NCBI GenBank assembly: GCA_015698045.1
Contig: BLAL01000229.1
Span: forward strand, 2,082,001 to 2,146,000
Source: Rhizophagus clarus
Taxonomy: Eukaryota > Glomeromycota > Glomeromycetes > Glomerales > Glomeraceae
Direction: 5' to 3'
DNA: 64,000 nucleotides
Positions 33,766 to 45,144 of the stretch are shown here, piece by piece. The position numbers and the translations under genes were made by a program. Below the pieces are notes generated by a model, which worked only from the letters and a program-made list of their open reading frames with translations, did no database searches and had not been told where the DNA came from. Every line of letters starts with the position of its first letter. The stretch's first letter is position 1.

Positions 33766-34557
33766 TAAGGATGGTGCTGCAAATAAGCAATTGCGGAATA
33801 ATTGCGATTTACGGTATTGCGGAACATTGCGGATTTTTAAACCTAAATATCCGCAATTCCGCAATCCGCAATTGTCCGCAATTCCGCAAATATTCCGCAA
33901 TTCCGCAAAGTACCGCAATTCAATTGCGGAATAATTGCGGAATTGCGGCACATTTGCGGAATTGCGATACATTTGCGGAATTGCAATTTCGCTAAAGCAA
34001 TCCAAAAAAACGTTGTGAAACGTTTTTTTTAATTAAATATACTTTGAAAAAACGTTTCGCAACGTTTTTTCTTTAAATTAATTAAAAAACGTTGCGAAAC
34101 GTTTTTTTTAATTAAATATACTTTGAAAAAATGTTTCGCACCGTTTTTTCTTTAAATTAATTAAAAAACGTTGCGAAACGTTTTTTTTTAATTAAATATA
34201 CTTTGAAAAAACGTTTCGCAACGTTTTTTCTTTAAATTAATTAAAAAAACGTTGCAAAACGTTTTTTATTAATTAAAATACTTTGAAAAAACGTTTCGCA
34301 ACGTTTTTTCGTTAAATTAATTAAAAAAACGTTGCGAAATGTTTTTTTTAATTAAAATACTTTGAAAAAACGTTTCGCAACGTTTTTTCGTTAAATTAAT
34401 TAAAAAAATGTTGTGTAAACGTTTTTTTTATTAAATCGGTTCGGTAAACTGCCAAAACCGATCAGGTGAATTGCGGAATTGCGGTTCACTAACCGCAATT
34501 CAACTCCAAAATCCGCAATATTGCGGATTTGATAAATCAATTGCGGCACCATCCTTA
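33766..34557. mobile_element. Satellite-filled hAT-like element S2
   Basis: The ends are TAAGGATGGTGC and GCACCATCCTTA, with the 8-bp duplication GTTATGAC at 33758-33765 and 34558-34565. Element A has the empty site with a single GTTATGAC (minus strand, near 26395). The subterminal parts are packed with TTGCGGAAT repeats in both directions. The centre (about 34010-34430) is six or so copies of a ~60-bp unit made of CGTTTCGCAACG and AACGTTGCGAAACG hairpins joined by AATTAAATATACTTTG. The hairpin word is the same as in S1, although the ends differ. No coding content. Confidence 0.82.
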
Positions 34558-35010
34558 GTTATGACTATATCGATTCTCAAGATAAATTCTTGGAGACTGA
34601 ACTCCCACCAATTCACGAATTTACTACAACTCTAAAAGGAAAGATCTCACAGGAAGACTACCACCATGCACAAAAAGTATGGAAAACATATGACTGTAAA
34701 AATCTAGGTGAGTATCATGATCTTTATCTTAAAATTGACATACTCTCTCTTGCGGATGTTTGGATCCAATTCCGAAAGACATGCATAAAATATTATGAGC
34801 TCGATTCCAGCCACTATGTCTCTGCTCCATCCTTATCCTGGGATGCTATGCTCAAGAAAACTGGGGTTAAAATTGAGCTATTTACAGATATGTCTATGCA
34901 TGATTTCATCGAAAAGGCCAAGAGGGGTGGCATTCTTAAGGCTTGTAAGCGATATTTCAAAGCCAATAATCCCAAGATGGGTAATGCATTCAACCCATCC
35001 AAACCCACAT

Positions 35011-36569
35011 CTAAAGTTACCTGCTGAAACTAAAGAGTTTTGACATGTCGAAATTGTCGAAACTATTTTGTCACGTGATATATATAATATATACATATCA
35101 AACAGCAATCACTATTGTCAATTTAACGAAAAAAACCGTTTCGCAACGGTTTTTTAAGTATTTAATAAAAAATGTTGCGAGACGTTTTTTATTTTTTAAT
35201 TTTTAAACAAAAAAATCATTTCGCAACGGTTTTTCAAGTATTTAATAAAAAACGTTGCGAAACATTTTTTATTTTTGATTTTTTAAGCGAAAAACGCAAC
35301 GGTTTTCAAGCTTTTTTTTTTAACTTAGAAAAAAAAACCGTTTCGCACCGGTTTTTCAAGTATTTAATAAAAAACGTTGCAAAACGTTTTTTATTTTTTT
35401 AACTTAAAAAAAAACCATTTCGCAATGGTATTTAATAAAAAACGTTGCGAAGCATTTTTTATTTTTGATTTTTTAAGCGAAAAATGCAATGTTTTTCAAG
35501 CTTTTTTTTTAACAGAAAAAAAACCATTTCGCAACAGTTTTTCAATTATTAAATAAAAAACGTTGTGAAACGTTTTTTATTTTTTTAACTTAAAAAAAAA
35601 CCATTTCGCAACAGTTTTTCAAGTATTTAATAAAAAACGTTGCGATACGTTTTTTATTTTTGATTTTTTAAACAAAAAAAGCCATTTTGCAATGGTTTTT
35701 CAAGTATTTAAAAAAAAACGTTGCGAAATGTTTTTTATTTTTGATTTTTTAAACAAAAAAAACCGTTTCGCAACGGTTTTTTAATTATTTAATAAAAAAT
35801 ATTGCGAACCGTTTTTTATTTTTGATTTTTAAGTGAAAAACGCAACGTTTTTCAAGCTTTTTTTTTAACTTAGAAAAAAAAACCGTATCGCAACGGTTTT
35901 TAATTATTTAATAAAAAATGTTGCGAAATGTTTTTTATTTTTTTAACTTAAAAAAAAACCGTTTCACAACGGTTTTTCAAGTATTTAATAAAAAATGTTG
36001 CGAAACGTTTTTTATTTTTGATTTTTTAAACAAAAAAAACCATTTTGCAACGGTTTTTCAATTATTTAATAAAAAACGTTGCGAAACGTTTTTTATTTTT
36101 GAATTTTTAAGCGAAAAGAACCATTTCGCAACGGTTTTTAAGTTTTTTTTAACTTAGAAAAAAAACCATTTTGCAACAGTTTTTCAATTATTTAATAAAA
36201 ACGTTGTGAAATGTTTTTTATTTTTGAATTTTTAAGCGAAAAAAACCATTTCGCAACGGTTTTTCAAGCATTTAATAAAAAACGTTGCGAAACGTTTTTT
36301 ATTTTTTAACTTAAAAAAAAAACCGTTTCACAACGGTTTTTCAAGTATTTAATAAAAAACGTTGCAAAACGTTTCTTATTTTTGAATTTTTATTATAATG
36401 AATGAAACCCATTGTAAAACATTGTGATTTTAGTTTCAGCAGTTTCGACATGTCGAAACTAGTTTTGACAATTTCGACGTGTCAAAACTATTTTGGCATT
36501 TTGGCATTTCGACATATTTTAGGTTTCGACATTTTGACATTGGCCAATTGAGTTTCGGCAGGCAACTTT
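35011..36569. mobile_element. Satellite-filled hAT-like element S1 (copy in element B)
   Basis: Same element and same target site as 24492-25950, here in the opposite direction: CTAAAGTTACCTGC at the left, GGCAGGCAACTTT at the right, ACCCACAT duplicated (35003-35010, 36570-36577). The array of ~75-80 bp units is slightly longer than in element A. Confidence 0.8.
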
Positions 36570-37968
36570 ACCCACATTATAGATCTCATATGTGAACGCA
36601 AATAATCTCTATGGTTGGGTTATGAGCCAGTTCTTACCTATTGGAAATTATCAATGGAAAGCTAGCCGGGAATACCTTCTAAAAAACCCTGTTATGCAAA
36701 AGAAATATCTCGAAAAAATTCTTACGACTAAGGCAAATGCCCCATGTGGGTATTTCTTAAATATTAAGTCTCATTTCCCTCTCAAGACCTATGATTATTT
36801 GAGAGACTTACCCCCAGCCGTGGAGAATGTCGCAGTAGGAAAGGATTGGCTTAGCCTATATAATAAGGAGCTTGTAAATAACTGGGATGGAGGACGCTTC
36901 TCTAAAACGGAAAAGTTAGTCCCCCATCTTGGTCTAAGAAAGGATTATATCATCCATTACCTAGAGTTCCAATACTATGTAAAATTAGGCATGGTTGTAG
37001 ACGAAGTTTCAGAGATCCTTTCCTTCGACCAGACTAACTGGCTTACCCCATATATTGCATTTAATACTGAGAAACGACAAGGGTCTAAGAATACCTTCGA
37101 AAAAGACTTCTTCAAGTTCATGAATAACTCAGTATATGGTAAGACTATGGAGAATGTTCGCAAATACCAGGATGTCAAGCTCATGAAGATGAATAATGAG
37201 CGAGATGAAAAGGCCTTCTTGAAAAAAGTCAGTAGCCCAAGATTCAAGTGTGGACATCCGCTTGGAGATACACTGGTAGAAGCACATATGGGAAAGGCTA
37301 GTGTGACTCTCAATAAACCCATCATTGTTGAGGCATCTGTCTTGGGTCTTAGCAAGCTTTATATGTATCGATTCTGGTATGGATATGTAAAGGAGAGATA
37401 TGGTGATAATGCCCAGCTTGGTTATATGGATACAGATTCCTTTATATTTCAAGTCGAGACTGAAGATATCTATAAAGATATGGCTGAGCATCCAGATCTC
37501 TTCGATCTCAATGACACTAAGACTATTGGACTTTTCAAGGATGAGACTCCAGGTAATGTGATCACAGAATCTTTTCACATTCGAGCCAAGTCTTACCATT
37601 ATGTCTTAGCCGATAAGTCTACAAGGTCTAAGCATAAGGGGGTTAGTAAGAAGGGTATGGAAGAAATGGCAACAGACACATATATGCCAAGCTTAGAAGG
37701 ATCCCTTCTAGATGATCCAATAGATAAGTCTTCACTATCAGAGCAAGAAGCTATGCAAGCTGATGCAGACCCCATAACTCTAGTTTATCAAGACTGTCTC
37801 TTTGGTAAGGAAGTATTCCATGCCAAGAATGTTGGTTTCTGATCAAAGGACCACATATTATCTCTGGTCGAGTCTGAGAAAAAGGCACTCTATCCCATAG
37901 ATACTAAGCGCTGGATCTGAATAATTATTTTACTATATTTCCATTAGCGTATTATATTTTATAAGAAT

Positions 37969-38082
37969 ATGGTTAAAAATAGTATCCCTTATGAACAGGC
38001 AGAAAAAAGAGCTATGAGGGCCAAGCTCCCAGAGAAATATCTAAACGAATGTGTGTCTCACATATCTAGCCTTCAGGCATAA
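37969..38082 (+). CDS. Element B: conserved 37-residue small frame
   Basis: ATG at 37969, TAA at 38080-38082. The product matches that of 22981-23094 in element A apart from possible single differences. It lies about 50 bases behind the end of the polymerase region. Confidence 0.35.
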   Translation: MVKNSIPYEQAEKRAMRAKLPEKYLNECVSHISSLQA

Positions 38083-38514
38083 GCTAGATAGTGATGTGTA
38101 GTCAGATCATATACATTATTATATTATTTTTCTGACGTAATAATATTATTTACTGTGCTACGCACGTGATATTGTGAACTCGGTTCATCTCAATTATAGA
38201 TTTTATGATAATCTTTCACAGTTCTTGGATAAGAAAGGGCATTTTCTCTGGCATTTTTTCAGTATTTTTTTCCCAGAATATAGGCTTTAGCAATTTTTTT
38301 TTTGGCTAATTCTAGACAAAAACTTTTACTAAAAATATACTTTTTGAGTGCGTGTCTGACCCCATACAAGTTTATTCCAGTTTCACTTTAGATTCTTTGT
38401 TGACTCGACCTGACTCTTTGTCGACCAAATCTGACTCTTTGTTGACCCAACTTTGACTCAATGTAGACTCTTCATTGACTTGACTTTGGCCCAATGTAGA
38501 CTTGCCATTAGTCC
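38083..38514. other. Element B: spacer with short repeats
   Basis: Mirror of 22555-22980 in element A, with the same GACTCTTTG-type phrases at about 38390-38510. Nothing else recognised. Confidence 0.4.
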
Positions 38515-39656
38515 AACACTTAGTTAATTTATGACATAAAAATAAATAAGGATATCTGAATTCCTTTTCACAATACTGACAAGTTCGATCAGCTAGTTTT
38601 TTTTACAGGTTCTGGTTGTTTTCCCACAGTAAAAACATTTCGCTAGGACTTGTGAACTGATAGGGGGATGGTAATAGTTTTTCCGTTAGATGTGGCCTTA
38701 AATTCTCCTTTTATTAAAGGCTCCCATCCAGCCCGATATTGCCATTGCGTTCCAAGAATAAATAGGGATAGTTCTTTTCCATTATCATCATATTCTGTAG
38801 GAACGACAGAGAATTCATCTGAAATGGTGTCTCTAGTTTCTCCATCCTCAATAGTTACAGGAACACTATTAACTGTACCAAGAGAATGGGACTTACTTGC
38901 AACTCCATTAAGTCTATGAATCTTTTTCTTATTTATTTTTAGACCCAAATGCTTTGCAACATTTTCTGAGACTATTGATGAGTCTGATCCACTATCAATC
39001 ATTGCATAGAGTATAGTCACATCTCCTACCCTACAGGAGATGGTTGCAACATCATCGGCATCCTTTATTTGAAAAAAATTTATCTCCAAAGGCTTTGGCC
39101 AATATATTTGGCTATTTTTTTTTTGAGCTGATGTATAAGCCTTAATAGCATGCTCTAACCAGGCCGTTGAGACACTTCGCATGTTCTCTGGCAAAACATG
39201 ACTAGAGGATGAAGTATTAATTTCCTTTACTTTAGTAGAATCTGCTATAACTATATCTTCATTTGGGTTGGAAGCGTTCTGGACAGATTCTTTATTGTCT
39301 GGGACTTGTAAAAGAAGTTTCTGTTCGGCATTTGTGGCCTGCATTAGCGGAAACAAGACATCTTAAACTTTGCTTGTAACATTCTTCCATGCTAGCTCCC
39401 TTCTTTTAACGGTATCATTTTTCATAACACTATTCAGGCTTGGGTCTTTTAATTTGGGATATATTATATTAATAAATTTCGAAATTTCTACAAGAATCTC
39501 TTTAAGACAATATGGGATTATTGATGATATTATAGATTTTAAAACTATCTGGTAAACTTGTTCTGTAGCCATGATTATATTGCCTGATGCTCTGCCAATA
39601 GGTGCTTTGCTAGCATGAGACTTGGAAGTAGGGGACTTCTTGGTTGCTATTTTCAT
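38515..39656 (-). pseudogene. Element B: retropepsin-like protease region, fossil
   Basis: Read leftwards: a Lys-rich start that overlaps the end of the gag gene, a linker, then YAMIDSGSDSSIVSENVA (active-site Asp in D-S-G), LNGVASKSHS, and a closing hydrophobic strand LFILGTQWQ. A C2H2-like finger follows near 38515-38590. Overlap with the preceding gag end is what LTR-type elements use for frameshifted gag-pro expression; whether that applied here is unknown. Worn. Confidence 0.7.
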
Positions 39657-40749
39657 AGGTACTCCACTTCATACCACTTTTTTTTACAGCATAGCAGTTT
39701 CGGGATTCATCAGTATCAATATATTCGTCATCTTCTTCTACTTCCTCTTCTTCAGAATTCTCTATATATTCTTCTATGTATTCTTCTTCAGAGTCTTCAG
39801 GATCTTCTTCCTTATTTTGATATACATAATTAACTTTCTTAGTTCGCTTAAGTCTAGGACAATTAATTTTTGTATGACCAGCCTTTCCACATGCTGAACA
39901 ATGTCGGGTTTGCTTTGCAGATGCTTTTGGCACTACCTTTCTAACAACTTTCTTCGTGGCATATGCACTTCTGGGTGTAAAGAGACTCTTTCTAACATGA
40001 GCTGTTTGACCTTCTAATCTTATTTTAAGTTCTTCATAAATAAAATTTTCTAATGTTGTATCATCTGTTCCTATTCCTGTATATGCCAAATCTCTTGCTA
40101 GACGAATTTTAAAATCATCTTTTTGTGGTTGAGCTATATAATTAACTGGAGCTATTGTATGAGCTTGTATTCTTTTGCCTGCACTTTCATGCCATATATT
40201 ACGCAAGTCTGTAAAAAATGCAATGACTGTAGCAGGATTAGCAATTCTAACTCTCATTTCTAAATCAGAAGGCAATTGATTAAATAGATAAGGTAAGGCA
40301 TCAGCATCTGGCATTGCTTGTACTAGTGGTTTGATTCGTTTTTCATAACTATCTGGAGTATCTGTTTCTAAAAACTTTTCATTAACAAGAGCAAATATAG
40401 CACTTCGGTTAGTCCCTACCATAACTTCTCTATATTTTTCACGCAACCAATTTATAAAAAGAGGTTCAGTATTAATAGCTGGATTACCTGCTGCATAAGG
40501 ATCATTGGCAGGAACAGGTGTAAACCTACCTGTCATTTTATTTATCATAACTTGACATCTTGCAGCAGCATTAAAGGCAGCAACGGCTAAGGGACGTGCC
40601 ATCTCATTTATATTTCTAAGCTTTTGATAATATACGTCTGGTGGTTCCTGCCCATCATAATTGGGTAATTGTGCAAGTAATGGTGCTAATGTATGCATGA
40701 CATCTTGTATTGTAGCCATGTTTCCTGAAGGATTTTTTTGTAAATTCAA
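39610..40749 (-). CDS. Element B: gag-like protein with CCHC zinc knuckle (looks whole)
   Basis: 379 residues. A helical N-terminal part (IQDVMHTLAPLLAQLPNYDG), a capsid-like helical region rich in Ala and Leu (residues about 50-230, including LFINWLREKYREV), a basic hinge, the knuckle CSACGKAGHTKINCP (C-x2-C-x4-H-x4-C) near residue 285, and an acidic tail of Glu, Asp and Tyr. This is the plan of LTR-retrotransposon Gag. It sits divergently from the integrase and convergently with the polymerase, so it is an independent gene of the Polinton-type element. Similarity to Gag is by architecture and knuckle; the capsid fold itself is my inference. Confidence 0.72.
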   Translation of the reverse strand: MNLQKNPSGNMATIQDVMHTLAPLLAQLPNYDGQEPPDVYYQKLRNINEMARPLAVAAFNAAARCQVMINKMTGRFTPVPANDPYAAGNPAINTEPLFINWLREKYREVMVGTNRSAIFALVNEKFLETDTPDSYEKRIKPLVQAMPDADALPYLFNQLPSDLEMRVRIANPATVIAFFTDLRNIWHESAGKRIQAHTIAPVNYIAQPQKDDFKIRLARDLAYTGIGTDDTTLENFIYEELKIRLEGQTAHVRKSLFTPRSAYATKKVVRKVVPKASAKQTRHCSACGKAGHTKINCPRLKRTKKVNYVYQNKEEDPEDSEEEYIEEYIENSEEEEVEEDDEYIDTDESRNCYAVKKSGMKWSTYENSNQEVPYFQVSC

Positions 40750-40799
40750 AATAATTTGTTGTGAATTTAATTCCCTATCCTTCCATTTTTGGTATCTAT

Positions 40800-41600
40800 T
40801 AAATACCTATGCTCGATTGAATTCTGCCAAGTCTGCTTCAGCTTTACGCCTTCAAACTAATATTTGGAGAACTGCCTTTTCTTGTACTAATGTATTAATC
40901 CGATTTTGCTTTCTAAGGGCCATTCTTTGACCATTAGTTTGCCTATCTTGAGCTATTTGCCACCAACGTTGACACTCATTTACCTCATTATTATATGCTA
41001 AAGTTAATAATCGATCTTTTTGAAGATTATCATTTCTAGTATTTGTTAATTCATTCCTAAGGCCATTGATTCGATCATTAGCTACACAGTATAAACCTTG
41101 CATGTTAATAGCATTTTGAGCATGTCTTTGCATAAGTCCACGAGCAGTTGTTAATAAGATTCGTATTCCATTTAATGTAATTTTTGGGTTCCATCAATAT
41201 ATGCTTCCACCTGATCTAGTGCTGTAGCGATATTTATTAAAATATCAGGTATGGCCATATTTTCTTTTTCTGGTCGTTTTTCTTCTTTAGAATGTTTATT
41301 ACTAGATTTAGATAATTCTTGTATATGAGATTTAAGTTTATCTATTGTGTTTTCTAGCTGGATAATTCAATTATCTTGAATAACTAATGCCTCCTCTTTT
41401 AGCTCCAGATGATCCTGACATTTTTTAAGTTCACCTAGAATAACCTTACATTTATCCTTTAGCTGATTAACTTCTTTATCATAAAATTATATATTCTTTT
41501 CAAGATGAGAAATATATCGCTCACAGGCTTTAATTTTCTCTTCAAGTTTGCGAATTTTCTTTTGTACTAACTTTATCCCTAGATCAAAGTTACTGTTTAG
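40800..41600 (-). pseudogene. Element B: coiled-coil region upstream of gag
   Basis: Counterpart of 19446-20270. It keeps NDRINGLRNELTNTRND and further heptad-like stretches, and is worn. It ends next to the start of the divergent integrase, so the divergent promoters of gag and integrase must lie near 41550-41610. Confidence 0.45.
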
Positions 41601-41611
41601 TTGTTCAAGAT

Positions 41612-42750
41612 ATGTCTGCTCAACTCCCATTGTTACCTATTATTTCTATAGATTCTGGTGAGGCTCGAAAACTTGATATTTCTATTGCTTTGAAAAAGAT
41701 TTATTATCAGCCTATTGGTTATTATCAAAATGCTAAAAAATTGCATGAAGCTTCTCTGAAAGCTGGGTATAATTTTAGTTTAGATGAAGTGGAGGACTGG
41801 CTTGAGAAACAGGCTGTACACCAAATACATAAGCCTCGTCCTAAATATATTCCTTGTGCAAGTTTTACCTCTATTACTACTCCCAATAAAGTCCACCAGG
41901 CAAATATTCTTTATATGCCTTATAATAAAGTAGGTCAGATTACTTATCTTTTTTGCCTTAATATTGTTGACGTGGCTTCGAGATATAAAGCCTCTATCCC
42001 TATTGGTGCATATAGTGTTAAGGATAGGCAGGGTATCTTAACTTCTGCTACTATTGCTCGATCATTTGAGAAAATCTATGATGATCCTGAATGTCCTTTG
42101 GTCTGGCCAAAATTATTAATTACTGATAGAGGATCAGAGTTTAAAGGTGATTGTGAAAAATTAATGAAAGAGCATGGCATGAAAATTCAGAAGGCCAAAT
42201 CTAAGCATACTATGGGTATTGTTGAAAGGTATAATCGCACCTTAGTTGAAAAGCTATTTCCTTCCCAGGATGCTTCTGATCTCTTGACTTTAGATAGACG
42301 ATCCAGGGCTTGGGTAAAGAATTTGCCGATGGTTGTTGAGGACATTAATAATTCTATCACACGTTAGCTTGGTATTTCTCCTGTTGATGCAATAAAGGAA
42401 AAAGAGGTTTTTGCTAAGCCTTCTTACCTTCGGGATGGTCCTATAGGCTTTGATGAGGAAAAGCTTTTTAGTGATGTATTAGTAAGATATTTGTTGTATC
42501 CTATTGATTTAAAGGATGGGAGACGTCGTGCTGGTGACTTGAATTGGTCTTCACGTATTTATTATATCTGGGAATCTATGGTGCAAAAAAATCAGCCGGT
42601 CTTGTACTGGCTGAAAGAAGTCCCCTTTGGACTAACTGATGATGATGATTATGTAGTCAAACATCCTGAAAGATGATTTGTGCGAGAAGAGTTAATGGTT
42701 GTTCCCTTTGATACTGAATTACCTCCCCAGTGGGTCTTATCAAATTGACG
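41612..42750 (+). pseudogene. Element B: retrovirus-like (rve) integrase, fossil
   Basis: The first 251 residues are a long clean stretch: an N-terminal region, FCLNIVDVASRYK, LLITDRGSEFKG and GIVERYNRTLVEKLF, the last two about 32 residues apart. The C-terminal part contains RRRAGDLNWSSRIYYIWESM and QPVLYWLKEVPFGL, similar to element A. Broken, a few lesions. Polinton integrases are of this type. Confidence 0.82.
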
Positions 42751-43122
42751 ACAAGAAGTCTTCAGTTTTTTCATTAACCTGTTCTTCTGTATTGAAATAA
42801 TCCTTAGCTAATTTATAATATAACTTATATAGGTCTATAACAGCATTGAGAATTTTTGGATCTTTTCCATACCAAGATTTGTAGTCATCCATGATTTGAT
42901 GATACTTATCCTTAGTTGGGAACAATCTTTTTGCATTTTCTAGGATAAATTCATCAGGGTCTTCTGCCTGACGCAATTTCTTGACTCTTTCTTTATAGCT
43001 TTGCATGAATTTGCCATCCTTTGGCTTTCTATAATAGATTCCTGCCTTAATGATGTTTATTAATGCCTGCTCAACCTGCTGGGAGGTGGGCTTAGCTTCA
43101 GGTAATTGAATTTATATACTCA
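42740..43122 (-). pseudogene. Element B: small helical protein of unknown role
   Basis: Same protein as 17899-18282 in element A, with almost identical sequence over MQSYKERVKKLRQ to the end. It lies convergent with the integrase and just inside the right TIR. Its N-terminal end is worn. Confidence 0.5.
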
Positions 43123-43134
43123 TTATGTAAAAGG

Positions 43135-44289
43135 TGTAACTCCAGTGCTTGTATTAATATTACGAAAACTTTTATTTAAAACAAAATATTTATTTCTTAC
43201 TACCATGATAGGCGAATATTACTGCAACTATTACTCAGAACTGGAGGTATCTGTGGGCGTACCTGCTGTCGGTCTGAAGGGTGCCGTGAACATTGGAAAG
43301 CTAGGAAGCGTTTTCCTTGTAGTGTATGTGGCAAGCCGACTAGTTCTAAACCTGGTCTTTGTAGAAAACATGCTAGCGGATATTATGTAACCCAATATAT
43401 TAATAGGCTTCGAGATAGAGCCTTAGGTACATATCAGGAAGTATAATAGTCCAACCTTCCTTGTATACATGCTCTGCTTCACATCTTTGATGCTCAGCAG
43501 AGTTCTTAAACCTATTTTATATACATGCTCTGCTCTGCATCTTCGATGCTTCACAGAGTTCCTATGTATACTATTTAATATAATTTAAAGGTGATACTTA
43601 GCCAGGTGAATTTTTTTTTATACCTATGGGTGAGACTTATCTTGGTGAATTTTTTTTTTTTTTTTTTACACCTAACCCGAATTTTTTTCTTAATGCTTAT
43701 TTGAAAGAATTGACTCCAAAATGGCTTTCTGCATATCAAAAATAATGGTATACTAGAATATGATTAATATCTTTTTAACTTTATTTTCGAATACAAAAAA
43801 TTTATACCTAAGACAAGCTTAGGTGTAAATTTTTTATTTTGTTTACGCACATAAATCAGCTTTAAAATTAATTCTAGGATAACATAAAATCTGATATGCA
43901 AAATGGGCTTGAATTTATGGCCTGCGAGCACGCTTGGACACTTTAGTCCTTGGTGCTCTTGGCCTTTTTTAAAACCCAAGCAATATAGCATACTTTTTTT
44001 GTTATATTATTTGAGATTAAAAATCGGCCAGCGTGTTAACAAAGATAGTGTTCTTCTTTATCTTGTAAACAAAAAATTTGGGCAAGATGGGTATGTTAAC
44101 AGGATTTGAGCCCAGCTTGATCTTAAATCTGAATTCGATATTAGATTTCGATATGTTTCCTGAGGTTGCAAACGAATTTGGATCTCAAAAGATTACATAA
44201 ATTTCGTATATTGGGAAATAAGCCAGGAGAGGCTTACACTAATTATACCTATTCGGAAATCTTGGCCCAGAACCCCCATTTTATCCTAT
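43135..44289. repeat. Right terminal inverted repeat of element B
   Basis: Mirror of the left TIR. It lacks the Tc1 insertion and so gives its empty site near 43148. It contains the right copy of the Cys/His-rich gene. Confidence 0.85.
43205..43446 (+). pseudogene. Element B: TIR-borne Cys/His-rich protein (right copy)
   Basis: Begins MIGEYYCNYYSE and keeps CSVCGKPTSSKPGLCRKHA and INRLRDRALG. Mirror copy of 29736-29970, worn. Confidence 0.5.
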
Positions 44290-44294
44290 CTTGG

Positions 44295-44437
44295 TTTTTG
44301 ACCTGTGGGGTAGTGGTTTGAATAGGTATTGGCTTGCATTTAAACTTTCTATTTAAGTGTTCACGAAGTTTATTAGGATTTGCACACTCTTTTTCACATC
44401 GTTCACAAGTTCGATTTTTTTTGTCACTTCTTACCAT
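44295..44437 (-). pseudogene. Element A: N-terminal zinc finger of its polymerase gene, cut off by element B
   Basis: MVRSDKKNRTCERCEKECAN, then a KLREHLNRKFKCK stretch, is a C2H2-like finger similar to the start of the polymerase in element B (CPRCGKDNF, HLNRKHKC). It is the N-terminal end of the gene whose rest lies at 23100-28886. The 15.4-kb element B separates them. Confidence 0.7.
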
Positions 44438-44565
44438 ACTGATTTGTATATAATACCTTTACAAATTTTTTATTTAATTAATTAATTCCCTAGGTGATGG
44501 TATATATTCAGGACAATATATTACCCTTACAGATTTTTCTCTTTAATTAATTATTTCCCTATATA

Positions 44566-44811
44566 GTGAAAATGATCGGAGAATATTTCTGTCCATACTT
44601 ACTTAATACTGTCAAGGCCCATGGAGTCCCCTGCATGCGACCAGCAGGATGTCATTTACATTGGAAGGCTAAGTCACGCATCCCTTGTAGTAAATGTGGT
44701 AAGCCTACTGGTTCTACTTCAGGACGGTGCCCATTGTATGTTAAAGGATACTATGTGATTCAATATGTTAACAGGCTTCGGGATAAGGCTCAGTGTACTC
44801 AGAATAGTTAG
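44566..44811 (+). CDS. Element A: TIR-borne small Cys/His-rich protein (right copy)
   Basis: 81 residues, looks whole. It differs from the left copy at only a few residues (for example CMRPAGCHLHWKAK, CSKCGKPTGS). It is the inverted twin of 17585-17830. Confidence 0.6.
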   Translation: MKMIGEYFCPYLLNTVKAHGVPCMRPAGCHLHWKAKSRIPCSKCGKPTGSTSGRCPLYVKGYYVIQYVNRLRDKAQCTQNS

Positions 44812-45144
44812 CAATTTTTTGTATGATTTAGAGGTGAGACTTATAGGTGTAATTTTTTTTGTATAACTTATTTGACCTTATAATTTTCTTAATAAAATGG
44901 GTCTAAAATGGTTTTCTGTGTATTGTAAAATTAGCCCTGTTCATTTCTGTTCTGTTCTGTTCTATTCCGATTTTCACAAAATTTTTTGGCCAATCAAATT
45001 CATTTAAAAATCGGATCAACAATCGGATTGATGGATCAAAAAAATTGATGATCCAAGTGTTCCGAATATGCATTTTTTGCAGTCTCGCGTTTAAATTTAT
45101 TAACAATAATAACTTCAGTAACTTCTAAAAACAAGAAAAAAGGT

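Larger units (their letters stand above)
31263..37920 (+). pseudogene. Element B: protein-primed DNA polymerase B, fossil
   Basis: Starts with a C2H2-like finger (CPRCGKDNF, HLNRKHKC) and runs through the same blocks as in element A: IIADFEADNKK, WDHCHITGKFRGSAHRDCN, FHNFRDYDSHL, SWDAMLKKTG, then NANNLYGWVM, NNSVYGKTMENVRK and LGYMDTDSF. The first ~377 residues and the last ~415 are each long undisturbed stretches. Interrupted by S2 (33766-34557) and S1 (35011-36569), and with several further lesions. The family is certain; function is lost. Confidence 0.87.
28892..44289. mobile_element. Polinton-type element B (inner), inserted into the polymerase gene of A
   Basis: Left end ATATAGGACAAAATGGGGG, right end the complement of ATAGGATAAAATGGGGG, with CTTGG on both sides (28887-28891 and 44290-44294). 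TIRs are about 1.15 kb. Order inside: TIR with Cys/His gene, polymerase B (+), small frame, protease and gag (-), coiled-coil region (-), integrase (+), helical protein (-), TIR. This is the mirror image of element A. Guests: Tc1 element in the left TIR, S2 and S1 in the polymerase. Broken, but gag and the start of the polymerase look whole; about ten lesions in all. Its two TIR arms differ at about ten places in the outer ~330 bases, nearly all transitions, so the insertion is fairly young. Confidence 0.88.

Noticed and set aside
33771-34005. Open frames on both strands in the TTGCGGAAT repeat of S2
   Set aside because: Products of the short tandem repeat; the two strands give repetitive Asn/Cys/Ile/Arg strings.
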